Below are positions 1 through 10,424 of a stretch of 64,000 nucleotides of DNA, one piece after another. Numbering within the stretch: the first letter of the stretch is position 1; each line of letters opens with the position of its first letter. The notes beneath the pieces are model-generated. The model was not told the origin of the DNA, searched no databases, and was given only the letters and a program-made list of their open reading frames with translations. The stretch is taken from positions 682,001 to 746,000 of the forward strand of contig JAXQJY010000023.1 of NCBI GenBank assembly GCA_037042185.1, read 5' to 3'. The position numbers and the translations under genes are program-made. Source of the stretch: Sordariomycetes sp. S80-01Y (Eukaryota > Ascomycota > Sordariomycetes).

Positions 1-169
1 TGTTGGGGTCGTAGTTCTCTGGGACGCTCAAGATGTACTCGCGAGCCTCACCGTTGACGTCGATGGTCTTGGCCCCGCTGGCGACAGGATCGAGGCCACA
101 TCCTGCAGATTGCGCCCTGGCAGAGGCTGCAAAGGCCGCGAGGGCGAAGATGGCGTTACGAACGAACAT
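1..169 (-). CDS. Secreted CE1-type esterase (feruloyl/acetylxylan esterase-like), N-terminal fragment
   Basis: Only the first 56 codons lie in the window; the gene runs off the left edge. The ATG at 167-169 (minus) opens a classic secretion signal ([20 protein letters not shown]), followed by SAGCGLDP and the stretch [18 protein letters not shown]. That last pattern, a cysteine just after the signal and then VNG-x-R-x-Y-x-L-x-x-P-x-x-Y, is how fungal feruloyl esterases and polyhydroxybutyrate-depolymerase-like CE1 enzymes begin. Such enzymes are secreted and cut ester side chains from plant xylan. The catalytic Ser-Asp-His residues would lie outside the window, so substrate cannot be judged. 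An alternative is another LpqC-like alpha/beta hydrolase. It reads away from the Zn2Cys6 regulator gene to its right, about 550 bp off and on the same strand. Confidence 0.65.
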   Translation of the reverse strand, partial: MFVRNAIFALAAFAASARAQSAGCGLDPVASGAKTIDVNGEAREYILSVPENYDPN

Positions 170-715
170 GCTGGCGGAGGTTCAAGGTGGTTCCTGCTAC
201 GACACTCTAAGAGGGCTCTGTTAGAGGCGCGCCACAGGGCCATCTTATAGATCAGCACCAAAGATGCTTTATAATATCGATCGAAGTCTGACAACACGAC
301 AATGAAACCGCAACCCACCCAAAAGCCATTCACCTCGGCCAGTGACGGGTGCGGATATCCTCAAACGGGGTGGAACCTGCGGGGATGGTCTCCAAGGGGA
401 AGCTGTGGACGAGAGGCTCCAGAAAAGTCGCTTGCGGGGAACAGCGCTTGCAGGGGTCGACTTCGGCACTTGTGTCTTTAAACTTTGAGGGGCAAATCGT
501 CGAAACAGACGTCTAATGCGCCTCGGCATTGCCCGTATCTGTGCACATGGTTGAGGAAAACAAGCGGAGGGGCCGTCTCCGAAGGCCTAAGCCGTTAGTT
601 CCCTACGCATGAAACGCGGGGGTCGCAGTGAAAACACGCCGAGGCTTTCGCCGAGAGTATCCATCTCCAATAGGTTCGCTAGGACGTTGTAGCGAGTAAA
701 TGCTCCCTGTTCACG
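170..715. other. Intergenic: esterase promoter / regulator 3' flank
   Basis: There is no supported gene here. It should hold the promoter of the esterase (minus strand) and the 3' UTR of the Zn2Cys6 gene. A TATA-like run (TTATAATATC) lies near 269-278, about 100 bp upstream of the esterase ATG. Overlapping open frames on both strands show no conserved motifs. Confidence 0.5.
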
Positions 716-3131
716 TCATGATCCGGGTCCGACCCAACCATCGACACTCCCCGCCCTCAAGAACTCCATCCACCCAGCATCGTCGCCCATGAGGACGTCT
801 GCGGCTTCGAGCGGCGGCACATTGGGCCACATCATGCTGAACACGCTGTTGATCTGGGTCTGAGGGCTTTCGCCGACGGGCTGGTCGCCCATCCAGCCCT
901 GGTCCATACCAAAATTGGGATCCATGTTTGGCTGGCCGACGATGGGCGTCGCGCTGACGAGGTCTGGTTGCAAGACAGTGCTGTCCAGGTACCGCCCGCA
1001 TAGCTCCGATATGATGTTGTAGCAGCGTGCGCAACTTGCGTTGAGGGACGACATGGCCGTGATGGTCTGCAGTGTTGTGGTAATCTGTTCACGCCATGAG
1101 GCACTAGACGGGGCAGATGGCTCGTTGCGCAGGCAAATGCACGGAATAAGAACGGCTTGAAACAAGAAATACCTGCGATGGTCAGATTGGGTCAGCCTCG
1201 ATATTCGGGCAACTTACAAGCCGTACCAAGCCGAAAGACGATTGTGCTCGTGCTTGGACCAGAATCCAGATATAGATTCGATTGTCGCCTGCGCATCAGC
1301 CAAGCATCGATCATATGCCGTCCCGCTGGCCGGTTCCTGGTCCGCCTTCCGTCTCAATGCTCTTCGAATAACGAAAGGCCGATACATGATGATGCGCAAG
1401 TTGCGCAGCCTCCAGCCCAGCACAGCCTGTGAGAGCGCATAGCGTGGAGGGACTTCTGCCGGCTCCGCAAAGAATGGCGGCACTGACGCCAGCCATGGCT
1501 CAATGACGGACGCTTCCAACTTGAGCAGTTCGCTGGCTGTCGGGAAGGGTTTCGATATGACCTTTTCGTAGCATTCGTGGGTGGCTACGTGGAAGCGTGC
1601 CTGAGTCGCGACGGCAGTGTACGGTGTGATGCTGTTGCTCTCAGCTGGATATGTTTTTGAGGCGGCAGTGAGATCCTACAAAAGAGTTAACAACTCCTAA
1701 GAAGATCCTTCAATCCACTGACCTTGTCGTGAACGTTGAGGGGGAAGGCGACCTCAACCCCTTTGTAGGGCCACACATCAGGTCGACTGAAGGTGATGGT
1801 TGCGCCAACGTCGAACACACATATCGCCCACCAGACCCGTCTGCGGATCTCCATCTTGAGCGGCGCGATGTTCCAGCCTTGGAACTCCTTGTGCAGCCCC
1901 AGCCCCATCGCCATTCGGACTGCCAAACCAAGATAGTTGTACCCCGAGTTGGGCTTGTCACGCTTCTGCACATAGTTCGATGCCAGAGTCAAGGCCTGGA
2001 CCAGTGTCAGATTCCCGACCTCCAGGAAATTGAAGGTCAGTATTGATCTCGCTTGCGAGAACAAGGCCAGATCCAGGGTATCTGCCGATGAAGTGGCCGA
2101 GGTCCAGACGCCGATGGCTGCGACAATGTAGGCCAGCACCGTCCAGCATGGTCCGTTTGGTCGAGGGATAATCTCGCTGTACTGTGCTCGAAACGTCGGC
2201 TCATGTATAATCGGGTAGCTAACATGGTAGTAACGGAAATAGGCGTCTATCATAGACTCCGCGACGTGGCGGTTGGGATTGGGCTGTGGTGTCATTGGAT
2301 AGATATTTGCTGAGACCGGACGTTGGCCCCTTGAAGCTGATAGTCTCCTTCTGGAGTTTGGTTCGAGAATTCTCAGCAACGCTGCTCCTGATGCTACTCC
2401 CAGATAGCCAGTTTCCCTCTCGTTCACAGAAAGAGAGGCTAGTCCGTCTGAGATGGGACTGTCTTCGTCGCCTCCGTCCGCGCCATCGGGAGACAGCCCA
2501 TGTGGCTGATTTGGATCTCTCTCGGACCATTCAAAGTCGTCTATTGGAGGGCCCTCGAGTATCTTCTGGTGATCGCCCTCATGTGCTTGGGCTTCATCGT
2601 TGCTGTCGTCGGAGTTCTGCCTCGGCAATGATATGTCCTGGCCTCCATCGATCTCATCACGCTTGGCTGCGGTTCCAGGAACAGTATCAGGCCGAGTTCC
2701 AAAGTCTATATCAGCCTTGGAAGCGAGAGCTGTCGCTCCAGGGGTTTGTCGCTCCCAGCTTCTCAAATGCGGCGGCACGAGTACGCTCATCTGTCTCACC
2801 AGTGCCTCTGCCCTCTCCAGCCTCGTCTCAACCTCTGTCAGGTGTCTGAATGCATCAGAAAGGCCATTCCCCACATGCGTGCTAGGGATACGTACTTCCG
2901 CGTTAACGGCGTCCGCGAATGCTTCTCATACAGACAGTGCCGCCTGTACTTGGTGCACAAATTGCATGTCGGCAATGCCCGGTTGCATCTCGCCTTGCGT
3001 CTGCGACACTCCTTGCAGGCCTGATCCGACGAGCCGGCGGGAAGCATGGCGTTGGCGATTTCAAGGAAAGGGTCGCCTTCGCCCGTTTCGGGGATGGGTG
3101 TCATTGAAGCGGCGCTTGGTTGAGGATCCAT
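716..3131 (-). CDS. Zn2Cys6 fungal-specific transcription factor
   Basis: Four exons read from the sequence: 3131-2896, 2845-1723, 1675-1218 and 1172-716, with introns of 50, 47 and 45 bp (GTACGT, GTCAGT and GTAAGT donors). The product is about 757 residues. The N-terminus carries the binuclear zinc cluster C39-x2-C-x6-C-x6-C-x2-C-x6-C with the basic run RRRKAR, followed by a short leucine/glutamate-rich dimerisation helix (HLTEVETRLERAEALV) created by the first splice. A fungal_trans (PF04082) middle domain starts near the AESMIDAYFRYYHVSYPIIH motif. Such proteins are nuclear activators or repressors of metabolic genes. The 3' end lacks a recognisable domain. Its start is 573 bp from the stop of a same-strand sugar transporter, and an esterase lies just downstream, so it may regulate sugar or cell-wall genes locally; that is inference. 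Target genes cannot be read from sequence. Confidence 0.88.
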
Positions 3132-3703
3132 GGTGAAAGCCTGTGAGTCCGGTGTTCCATGTATTCAAGATCGACGATGTAGAGGGCGAGAGTCGGGCCT
3201 GGACCAGCGGCTGGGTGAGGGTGAGAGTCACCTGGCGATACTGAGGCTCAGACCGAGAAGCTGTGCCGTGACCCCGGATGGGAATGAGGAGAAGTGGAGA
3301 CCGGGGGTGGAGGTCGTGGAGGTCAGGGGATTAGCTCCGATTCCACCTTCGGGCCTCGTTGGGCCTCGTTAGGCCTCTGGAGCGAAAGTTCAAGGAAAAC
3401 CATGCTGAAAGTTTTGGAAACTATTGGTAGATACAAGTGTTTCCAAGTTCTGGCAGTGAAGCGTGGTAGAAGCTGATGGAACAGAAGAGTGGTTTTCGAA
3501 ATAGACCAAATCCTGAAACTGCACCCTACTTCTCTCTACAACGCTTTCAGGAACAAGAGCGGAATGAACACGCAAATGGTGATGTATGTCGAGAGGAATA
3601 TGTCAAAAGTACGTTTACTATTAGATCAAGAGGCTACTTGACGACGCTATCTCGTCCCAATCTACTGTTTGTTGCGACGCGTTCCATTGCTCGAGGAACT
3701 CAA
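3132..3703. other. Intergenic: Zn2Cys6 promoter / transporter 3' flank
   Basis: 572 bp between two minus-strand genes. It contains the regulator's promoter, with GGCCTCGTTGGGCCTCGTTAGG direct repeats near 3352-3374, and the transporter's 3' UTR. A long plus-strand frame from 3476 to 4678 begins here but is the antisense of the transporter and is rejected. Confidence 0.5.
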
Positions 3704-5312
3704 TCAGACCCTCTCATGATGCGAAACAGGCTCGACCGTCTCATCCGCAATCTTCTTGTCCATAGTCTTAACCGCGGCCTCGTCCAGAGCGTCATCGCCA
3801 TCAAAGATCCTCGTGATCTCTTCCAAGCTGTAACCTTTGGTCTCGGGAAAGAGGAAATACGTGACGACGAAGAACACCAGCAGCAACACACAGAATACAA
3901 TGTAGTATTTCCAACCAATGTTGTCGAGGCCGATGGGGTTCGCAAATGCGGCGATGATCAAGGACCCATAGATGGCGAAGAGCTCGACGGCGATGCCTTT
4001 GGATCTCAGCGTGTAGGGGAAGATCTCCGTGGGGTAGCCGAACAGCAGAGGCGTCCAGGCAATGTCATAGTGGAAGTAATACGTGAACAGACACACGACC
4101 ACGACGATTCCGGCAGACTTGTTCCCCGTGTCGGAGTTGACTGCAGAACAAGCCGTCCAAACAATGTACGAGATCAGCATGCCCAGGCCAGACCACAAGA
4201 ACAGTGTCCGTCGTCCAAGCCTGTCCACGAGGAATGCCGCACCCAAAGCTGCAATAAAGTTGAAGATCTGGAGCAGACCATTGATGAGCGTCTGGTCGAA
4301 TGTGTCCATAATGCCAACAGTATCCAGGACCAGGGTGAGATAGTAAGATACGACGCCTATACCGTTCCACTGCGCGAATGCGCCAGTGCAGACAGCGATG
4401 AGTGTGCGCTTCCTGTTTCCAGGTGTGCTCACCAAAGCCGCCCAACCCGTGGTTTCGGCGGACTTCTCGTTGTGGATGGTCTGCACGATTTCTGCGAGCT
4501 CCCGGCTGACCAAGGGGCTGCTTTCGGTGTTAGGGTCGTGGTATCGTCTCAGGATCTCAGCAGCCTCGTTTTCACGGTCTTGGGCGACAAGCCATCGGGG
4601 AGATTCGGGAACCCAAGCGTAAAAGATGAGTTGAACGAGTGGGAATCCTGCTTGCAGAGCAGACGGAAGTCTCCATGAGATACTTCCCTCGTGGTTCTGC
4701 GTGCCGAACGTAGTCCAGGAGGCAAGGATAGCTCCAAGGTAGTACAAGGTCCAGAATGCTGAAGTGTACTTTCCACGATGGGTGGGATAAGCCAACTCAG
4801 CGATCAGCATTGGGCTGGGCTGAACCACAAACATTCCTCCGAATCCGACAATGACCCTTGAGACGACGAACATGGCGTAGTTGATGGAGCCGGCTTGGAT
4901 ACCTGCCGCGATGCAGATAAGGATGATGCCGGCGAGCAGGACCGGCTTGCGGCCAAACTTGTCTGATAGTGTGCCAACAATCGGAAGAGCCAAGACGGAA
5001 CCGATTGACTGCGCGGCGTTGACAAGCCCGAGAATGGAGCCCGATGGGTGATCGAAATATTCGCGCCATTGGTGGAGGGATTGCAGACCGTTCATCAGGG
5101 AGCCTGCATCGATAATTAGCACGCTTACATGCCGCCGATGGGTGTTACAAACCATCGTATCCGGACACGGAGCTCGACAACAGCGGTATGAGCAGCAGGA
5201 GATTAAGGCGCAGGAGATGAGATTGTTGAAACCAGTACGTGTCGGTCTGCGGCAGCACCTCAGCCAGCGCAGTGCCGACAATCTTGGCGTCCTTATGGAC
5301 TTGAGAAGACAT
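3704..5312 (-). CDS. MFS sugar transporter (sugar porter family, lactose-permease/cellodextrin-type)
   Basis: Two exons: 5312-5153 and 5103-3704, joined across a 49-bp intron (GTTTGT donor, GATGCAG acceptor); 519 residues. The splice restores the family signature GYDGSLMNGLQ. A longer frame beginning at 5338 in the unspliced reading does not give a sensible N-terminus, and the ATG at 5312 (MSSQVHKDAK) does. Sugar-porter hallmarks are all visible: GRKP after TM2, PESPRWLV in the central loop, DRLGRR between TM8 and 9, and PETKG at the C-terminus, with about 12 hydrophobic segments. It should be a plasma-membrane proton/sugar symporter. The GYDGS form of TM1 groups it with fungal lactose, cellobiose and galactose carriers more than hexose HXT types, but substrate is not predictable. 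It sits behind a Zn2Cys6 regulator on the same strand. Confidence 0.9.
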
Positions 5313-6562
5313 GGCGAAGATGGTATCCTCCGGCGCAACGTAAGTAAGGAGGCATGAAACTGGTGCGTGGGATACCACAGGATGATGAGGTCCTACACCG
5401 GACTATAAATACGATGCCGTCGGCATCTGACCGGGCCACGCTCACCGTCATGGAGAACCCCCGATCCTGGAGATGTGGGGTGTTTGGGGTCCGGGGAAGC
5501 GTGGCATTCGTCGAAACATGACGAGCCCTCCAAGTTCCGGCCATTTTGGGTGGGGTGGATGTTGGACGGCCAGGGTGACTGTCGCCCCCGGTGCTGACTC
5601 GCACTGGACTACGGAAGATTAAGGTGATGCGGGCGTCTAGACATACAAGTCCAGTAGTGAGCCAAATTGCACCAGGATCTGATACGAATACAGGACTGAG
5701 ACGTCGAGCTACGTGGGATGGCTCCAGATCAATCATGAGGTCATGAACAAAAAGCTGGTGCTGTGGTGACACTGCTATAGCTAAAGTAATCGCAAGACTA
5801 GACGTTAGTTTCTCGATCCTTTCCGGCCCAGCTCAAGCTGGAGCTCCTCCCCAAAGTCGATATGAGATCGTTATGCGGGTTGTTAGTCTGGTCGATGTCC
5901 ATCTCGACTAGATCCGAATCTTGAAGTCTCTTGTCTTGGTCTTGCTCTAGAGAAATGCACTGCTTCGTGACCAACACCAGGAAGGGACACCACCTTGCCC
6001 TTATGATTGAACTTCTTCACGCTCCCATGATATGAAATGCGACTTCGCGTGTGTCATTGACTATTAGAGATGATCACCATTCGCAGGCGGAGCAAACAAT
6101 ATCCCGTAATGTAGGCGCAGTCATCGACATGGTCGAGCACTTGAACTTCCGCCCAACGGCAGTATGATGTGATATGATGCCCATGCAAAACACTATGAAT
6201 ACACGGTTGAAGTTTGAATGACGCTCACCATTGGGAAAGACCTGGTCAGCCACAAGTTCGGTCGGTACTCTCCCTAGATGTGCTGTTTTTTTATCAATTT
6301 GCCGAGAATCACGTCATGAGGCATATATCAGGAGCTCTTGATGTTTCTAGTGTACTAAAATAGCATCGTGAAGTATTGCTATGTAGCGACATTGCTTCGG
6401 TGAAAAGGTTGCGAAGGATTCGAAGAGTGTGAGCAACCAATAGTCACAGAGTAAGGAGAGGAAGCGAACGCTCTTCCGATGAAAGTAAAATCAAGTCCGG
6501 TTCAATCGCTAGGTATCAAGTCTATGTAAACAAGAAGGAATGGTCTCGTCGTCATCTCGTCA
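5313..6562. other. Intergenic, 1.25 kb: transporter promoter
   Basis: No gene is supported. It holds the promoter of the MFS transporter and the 3' flank of the 6563-7390 gene. A TATAGCTAAAG element lies near 5773-5784, which resembles the XlnR/Xyr1 core GGCTAAA except at its first base. The stretch 5.8-6.5 kb is richer in A+T than neighbouring coding DNA and has many stops in all frames. Confidence 0.45.
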
Positions 6563-7390
6563 TTAGGCCGTGGCAGCCGCAACGCTGCTGGAGCTCGCCG
6601 CCGCCGAATTACTTGCCGCCATCTGTTGCTGAACGTACAGGTCATACAACCTCAGGAAGCCCATCAAGGCCACCACCTCGAATTCCTGCCCCATCTCGCC
6701 CCGCGCCCCGCTTCCAAGGAACATGAATTCGGGGCTCTTCTTAAATAGCTTAGGGTGCGCTGCCACCGCAACGATCTCCTTGCCGTCGCTTGTGAATCCT
6801 TCGGGAAACTCGGTCCTCCCACCGGGGAGGCTATAAGGACCGTCGAGACGTACGAGCTTCCAACCCCAGTTGTATCCTCCGGACAGGGTCTTGATCTCAG
6901 CGCTACCAGAGGTATTCCTCCACTCGAATCGTGTTTCTTGGCCGTGGATTGGCATGGTGAAGGGATGTGTGTTGCTGTAGTCATTCTCCATCCTGATGTT
7001 CAAGTCAGGGCCCCCGCCGCGCCCGGAGACTTGGATCAGAGAGTGTGACTTCCTCCATCCGTTGCCCTTCTCCTTTCCTACCGACGCCAAAGGGGCAGCC
7101 AGCTTATCCAGACCATCCTTGAGGATGGTGTGCTTGTTGCCGAAGCAATTGATCCGGCTCGGCGTTTGGACTTGGAACATCGGCTCCTCCTTGGTGGGCC
7201 CAAGAGTTGACGTGCTGGAGATCCATGCCGTGTGGAAGACCATTCTCTGGGGGAATTTGATTGTTTGTCCTGGACTCGGCGATGAGCCAGGGGCGTAGTT
7301 TGGTGGCTGTTCGTAGGTCGGTGGGGGAGGGCCGCCGTAGCTGTTGCGAGGCGAGGAGCTGGCCTCCTTTGACTTTGACAAAAGACCCAT
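6563..7390 (-). CDS. Conserved fungal protein with PPxY motifs and a tubby/LURP-like beta-rich domain
   Basis: Uninterrupted 275-residue frame with an ATG at 7390. The N-terminus is serine/proline-rich and carries two PPxY motifs (PPTY at residues 23-26 and PPNY at 29-32), the standard ligand of WW domains such as those of the Rsp5/Nedd4 ubiquitin ligase. Residues about 50-245 are rich in short beta-like strands with many Gly, Trp and Phe (for example FEWRNTSG and GGYNWGWKLVRLDG). In layout this resembles the LURP-one/tubby-C superfamily seen in many uncharacterised fungal proteins; I propose the fold with only moderate confidence. The C-terminus ends in an Ala/Ser-rich tail. There is no signal peptide or membrane helix. 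Function is unknown; an adaptor role for a WW-domain ubiquitin ligase is possible. Confidence 0.75.
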   Translation of the reverse strand: MGLLSKSKEASSSPRNSYGGPPPPTYEQPPNYAPGSSPSPGQTIKFPQRMVFHTAWISSTSTLGPTKEEPMFQVQTPSRINCFGNKHTILKDGLDKLAAPLASVGKEKGNGWRKSHSLIQVSGRGGGPDLNIRMENDYSNTHPFTMPIHGQETRFEWRNTSGSAEIKTLSGGYNWGWKLVRLDGPYSLPGGRTEFPEGFTSDGKEIVAVAAHPKLFKKSPEFMFLGSGARGEMGQEFEVVALMGFLRLYDLYVQQQMAASNSAAASSSSVAAATA

Positions 7391-8482
7391 TGTGATGTTG
7401 TAAGAAGGTTTGTGGATGTTGGTTGTTGCTTGAGAAGCGCGAATCAGAAGTGAAGATGTAGTTTGTTGATGCTGCTGGAAAGAGCTGTTGTTGATTCTGT
7501 TGGTGATGTTTTAATATGCCAAGATGGGACAGCCTTCGATGGGATCCGTCTCACACTTATAGAAACGTGCTTCTGCCTGGAATGAGGCCCAAGCACCACT
7601 ATCGCCAAAGCTTCACAACGTCAGAGACATATCCCGCCAGCCCTACCACGAGCTACTCGGTTGAGAATGACGTCCGCAGCAGCCCACCGCCTAAGCCATG
7701 CCCCACAGTGCCCCGTGCCGGCCCCGAGTCTGCCGTGGTCCAATTGGCCGTCTCGTTGACAGAGCTCGCTGATTAGTCCGCAGTGCCCGACTGTGGACAT
7801 GAGGCTTCGGCTCCTTCGCCCATTCAGGCTCCACTGCCGGCCTCAGCACAGCCGCTGAGATGCAAAACAGGGGCGCGGTGGCTGTCCGTTTGGGGGCCGG
7901 AAGCCACCAGGAGGCGCTGAGCGGTGCCAGGAGGGAGGCTGAAGAGGTTGGTGTGGAATCGCGGTGATGCACGACAGGCCTGAACTGAGGCTGTGAGTCT
8001 GTGATGGAAGATTAAGAAATTCCACCCACGTGCAGATCATTGCGCTTTGATGGTCGCTGGATTGCTGGTGTGGGAGGCGCTCATGGAATCGCCGAAAAGC
8101 CCACAATGGGTCTCGTGATGGCTTCATTGATACCCTACACACAAGCACGGACTTGTCTCCACGCAACGGCATGCAGCGAAATGCTTGAAATTGGGATATT
8201 CACTGTCTGTTTCTAATTGCCAAACGTCAGTGTGGCTTGACCCTGAAATAGTGTGGCGCATGTAGTTGTTTATGCTATCTATCAATGGCGCAGACGGGAT
8301 TCAATTGGCACTGGTCACTTGTTGGACGAACGATGTTGAGCAATTTCGCGATTCCGACTTCGGTATCATTCGAGTCAGATCACCATCACATTAGTATTAT
8401 TTCTATACATGTACATCATGCTTACTTTGCCTCATGTGAGAATGCTAGCGCCCTCGCACAGAGACATGGCACAGCCGATTAT
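7391..8482. other. Intergenic, 1.1 kb
   Basis: It holds the promoter of the 6563-7390 gene and the 3' flank of the sulfite exporter gene. Short frames on both strands lack motifs, and several rely on non-ATG starts. I see nothing further. Confidence 0.45.
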
Positions 8483-9842
8483 CTAAACAGCATCTTGTCC
8501 TTCACAGCCCTCTCCCAGCCTCTCCCTTTGCTCTTGCTCCCACTTCTTAATACATGGTGCAAAAATCAACTGCCCCCTGAAAGCCTGGTGCGCTGTGCCA
8601 ACACTGACGATCATCCACAGCAGCACCACGACCAACGAGAAGATGGTGCCCAGCACTTTGAAAAAGCCCGAGGGAAGCTCCTTGGCCAGGGTCGTCGTCG
8701 CAGTCGCAAAGACACCCAGTGGGAAAGTGAACCCCCACCAGCCGAGGTTGAACGGGAACTTGTTCCTGGTGATCGAAGCCAGGGCGAAGAACAGCCACAC
8801 GAGGCCGAACCCCCACATTACCAGAGCTGCCAGAACGCCCATGGCGTAGAAGATCTCTCCAGACATGGAAGCTTCGGGTATGAATGGCGTCTGTTTCGAG
8901 ATACGAAGTGCTTGCTGTCCCAGGGTCATGATTCCAAAGGCTCCTTGGCCGAGCGGGCCCAGAGGTAGGAAGACCGAGACTATGACCTCGCTGGGCGGGA
9001 GCTTGTAGACTGTCAGGCGCTGGAAGTAAATCACCATTGTGAACATGGCGAGTGGAACACCGCAACCCCAGAGGATGTAGCTGGTTATGATGGTGATCAA
9101 GGCGCGCTGGGCCGGCAGGACAGATGCGACAATACCCCCGGATGCCGCTGCGACAATCGTAGCAACGATTGGGAGCAGCCATGCCGCTGTCATGGTCTGT
9201 AAGTGAGTCTGAGTCGGCAAAGTTAGCAGAGCTCAGAAGTCTAGTCCTCGTCAAACCTACCTCGTGCTTATACATGACAACGAAAGGCAGGTAGAAGTTG
9301 GTCCCGACAGCGCAGGCTACGTCTACCCACCAGAGCCCCCAGGCCAACTTCGCAAAGCTCTCACCCCAAGCTGGCACACAGACAAAGACAATCATGTTCA
9401 CAATTGTCGCCAGCCCCATCGGGAACGTCCCCAGAAACAAAGACTGCACCGGGTGGCGGATCATGCAGCCCCAAACCCCCGGGAACAGGGTATACCGCAG
9501 CAGCGAAATTGTCGAGAAGAGCAGGAAGAGTCCCACGTTCAGGGCGAAGATGGCGACCGAGATCCAGTATATCCAGTCCGCGTTGTAGGGCAGGTTGTGC
9601 AGCAGGATGGAGACGATACCGGTGCCCATGCAGACGCTGAACCACGAGGGCGTGAAGTTCAGCACGACACGTCGCCAGCCGTGACGGTTGCGCTCAAGAA
9701 ACGCATGAGTTGTGATGGCTGAGTTCTGCTGACCGCAGCTGTTGGCCGTGTCGCCGCATATCGTTGACGCGGCTCGTTGTGGTCCTTGTTGCTGCTGCTG
9801 CTGCTGTTGCCGTGGGCATGTTCCGCTGGTGGAGGGCTCCAT
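8483..9842 (-). CDS. SSU1: Sulfite efflux pump, TDT/SLAC1 (voltage-dependent anion channel) family
   Basis: Two exons: 9842-9261 and 9208-8483, around a 52-bp intron with GTAGGT donor, GCTAAC branch site and CTCAG acceptor; 435 residues. I chose the ATG at 9842 (CACCATGG context) over a non-ATG reading nine codons upstream. After an N-terminal tail with an eight-glutamine run come about ten membrane segments. Family signatures are FTPSWFSVCMGTGIVSILL in TM1, IRHPVQSLFLGTFPMG, and MYKHETHLQTMTAAWLLPIV formed across the splice, the last two being very characteristic of fungal Ssu1. Known members export sulfite across the plasma membrane and protect against sulfite made from cysteine breakdown. 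The nearby malate permease Mae1 family is the alternative, but the motifs fit Ssu1 better. Confidence 0.87.
9786..9809 (-). repeat. CAG/CAA tract coding polyglutamine
   Basis: Eight consecutive Gln codons (CAA and CAG mixed) in the first exon of the SSU1-like gene, residues about 12-19. Mixed codons suggest moderate rather than very fresh expansion. Confidence 0.9.
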
Positions 9843-10424
9843 GGTGCGACGTTGCGAGCCCGAAGACACTCAAAACTCAGACCGACACTGTTTAGCAAAG
9901 CAAAGATGCGTGTTGCTCTTTTTTTATTCAGGATGAGCAAGCTCGACAAAGTTGATGAACTTTTACCTTTCTCTTAGTAATGAGTCATCATAGAGTCATG
10001 GGCCCTGGCACTAACACCAAACCAGAGCTCCGATAGCCGGCTCGCCACCGCCGGCTGGAATGGACTGGGCGTTGGATCGTCCGCGCTCGGGTCGGCTGGA
10101 TCCGCTGTGAGAAATTCGGCGTAACCTCCGACCTCCGAAGCTCGAGATGCATTTGTTCTGGAGAAACAAGATGGCCTTTCTGCGACTCTGTCACTGCTGA
10201 CACCTGACGCTCTTCTGTGGAGCTTCACCCTATTTTTCAGGGCAATATCCGCTTCGCAAGTCGGCCAAGGTGCAAGGGGTAGTTGGAATGTTCGTTTTTT
10301 ATCATTTTGATTGAAAAGTCTGCTGCCCGTAATGGCTACTATCAAGGGTATTATGAGCGCGCTAATAAAAAGGAAATCAACCACATCGTCTTCCAGGAGC
10401 TATCCGCCATACCGATGAATGTCC
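9843..10424. other. Intergenic: SSU1 promoter / ABC transporter 3' flank
   Basis: 582 bp without a supported gene. The minus-strand frame 9974-10384 has a GTG first codon and no recognisable domain, so I treat it as non-coding. Confidence 0.5.

Noticed and set aside
3476-4678. 400-codon plus-strand frame
   Set aside because: It lies antisense to the MFS transporter, has no motif, and reflects the codon bias of the real gene on the other strand.
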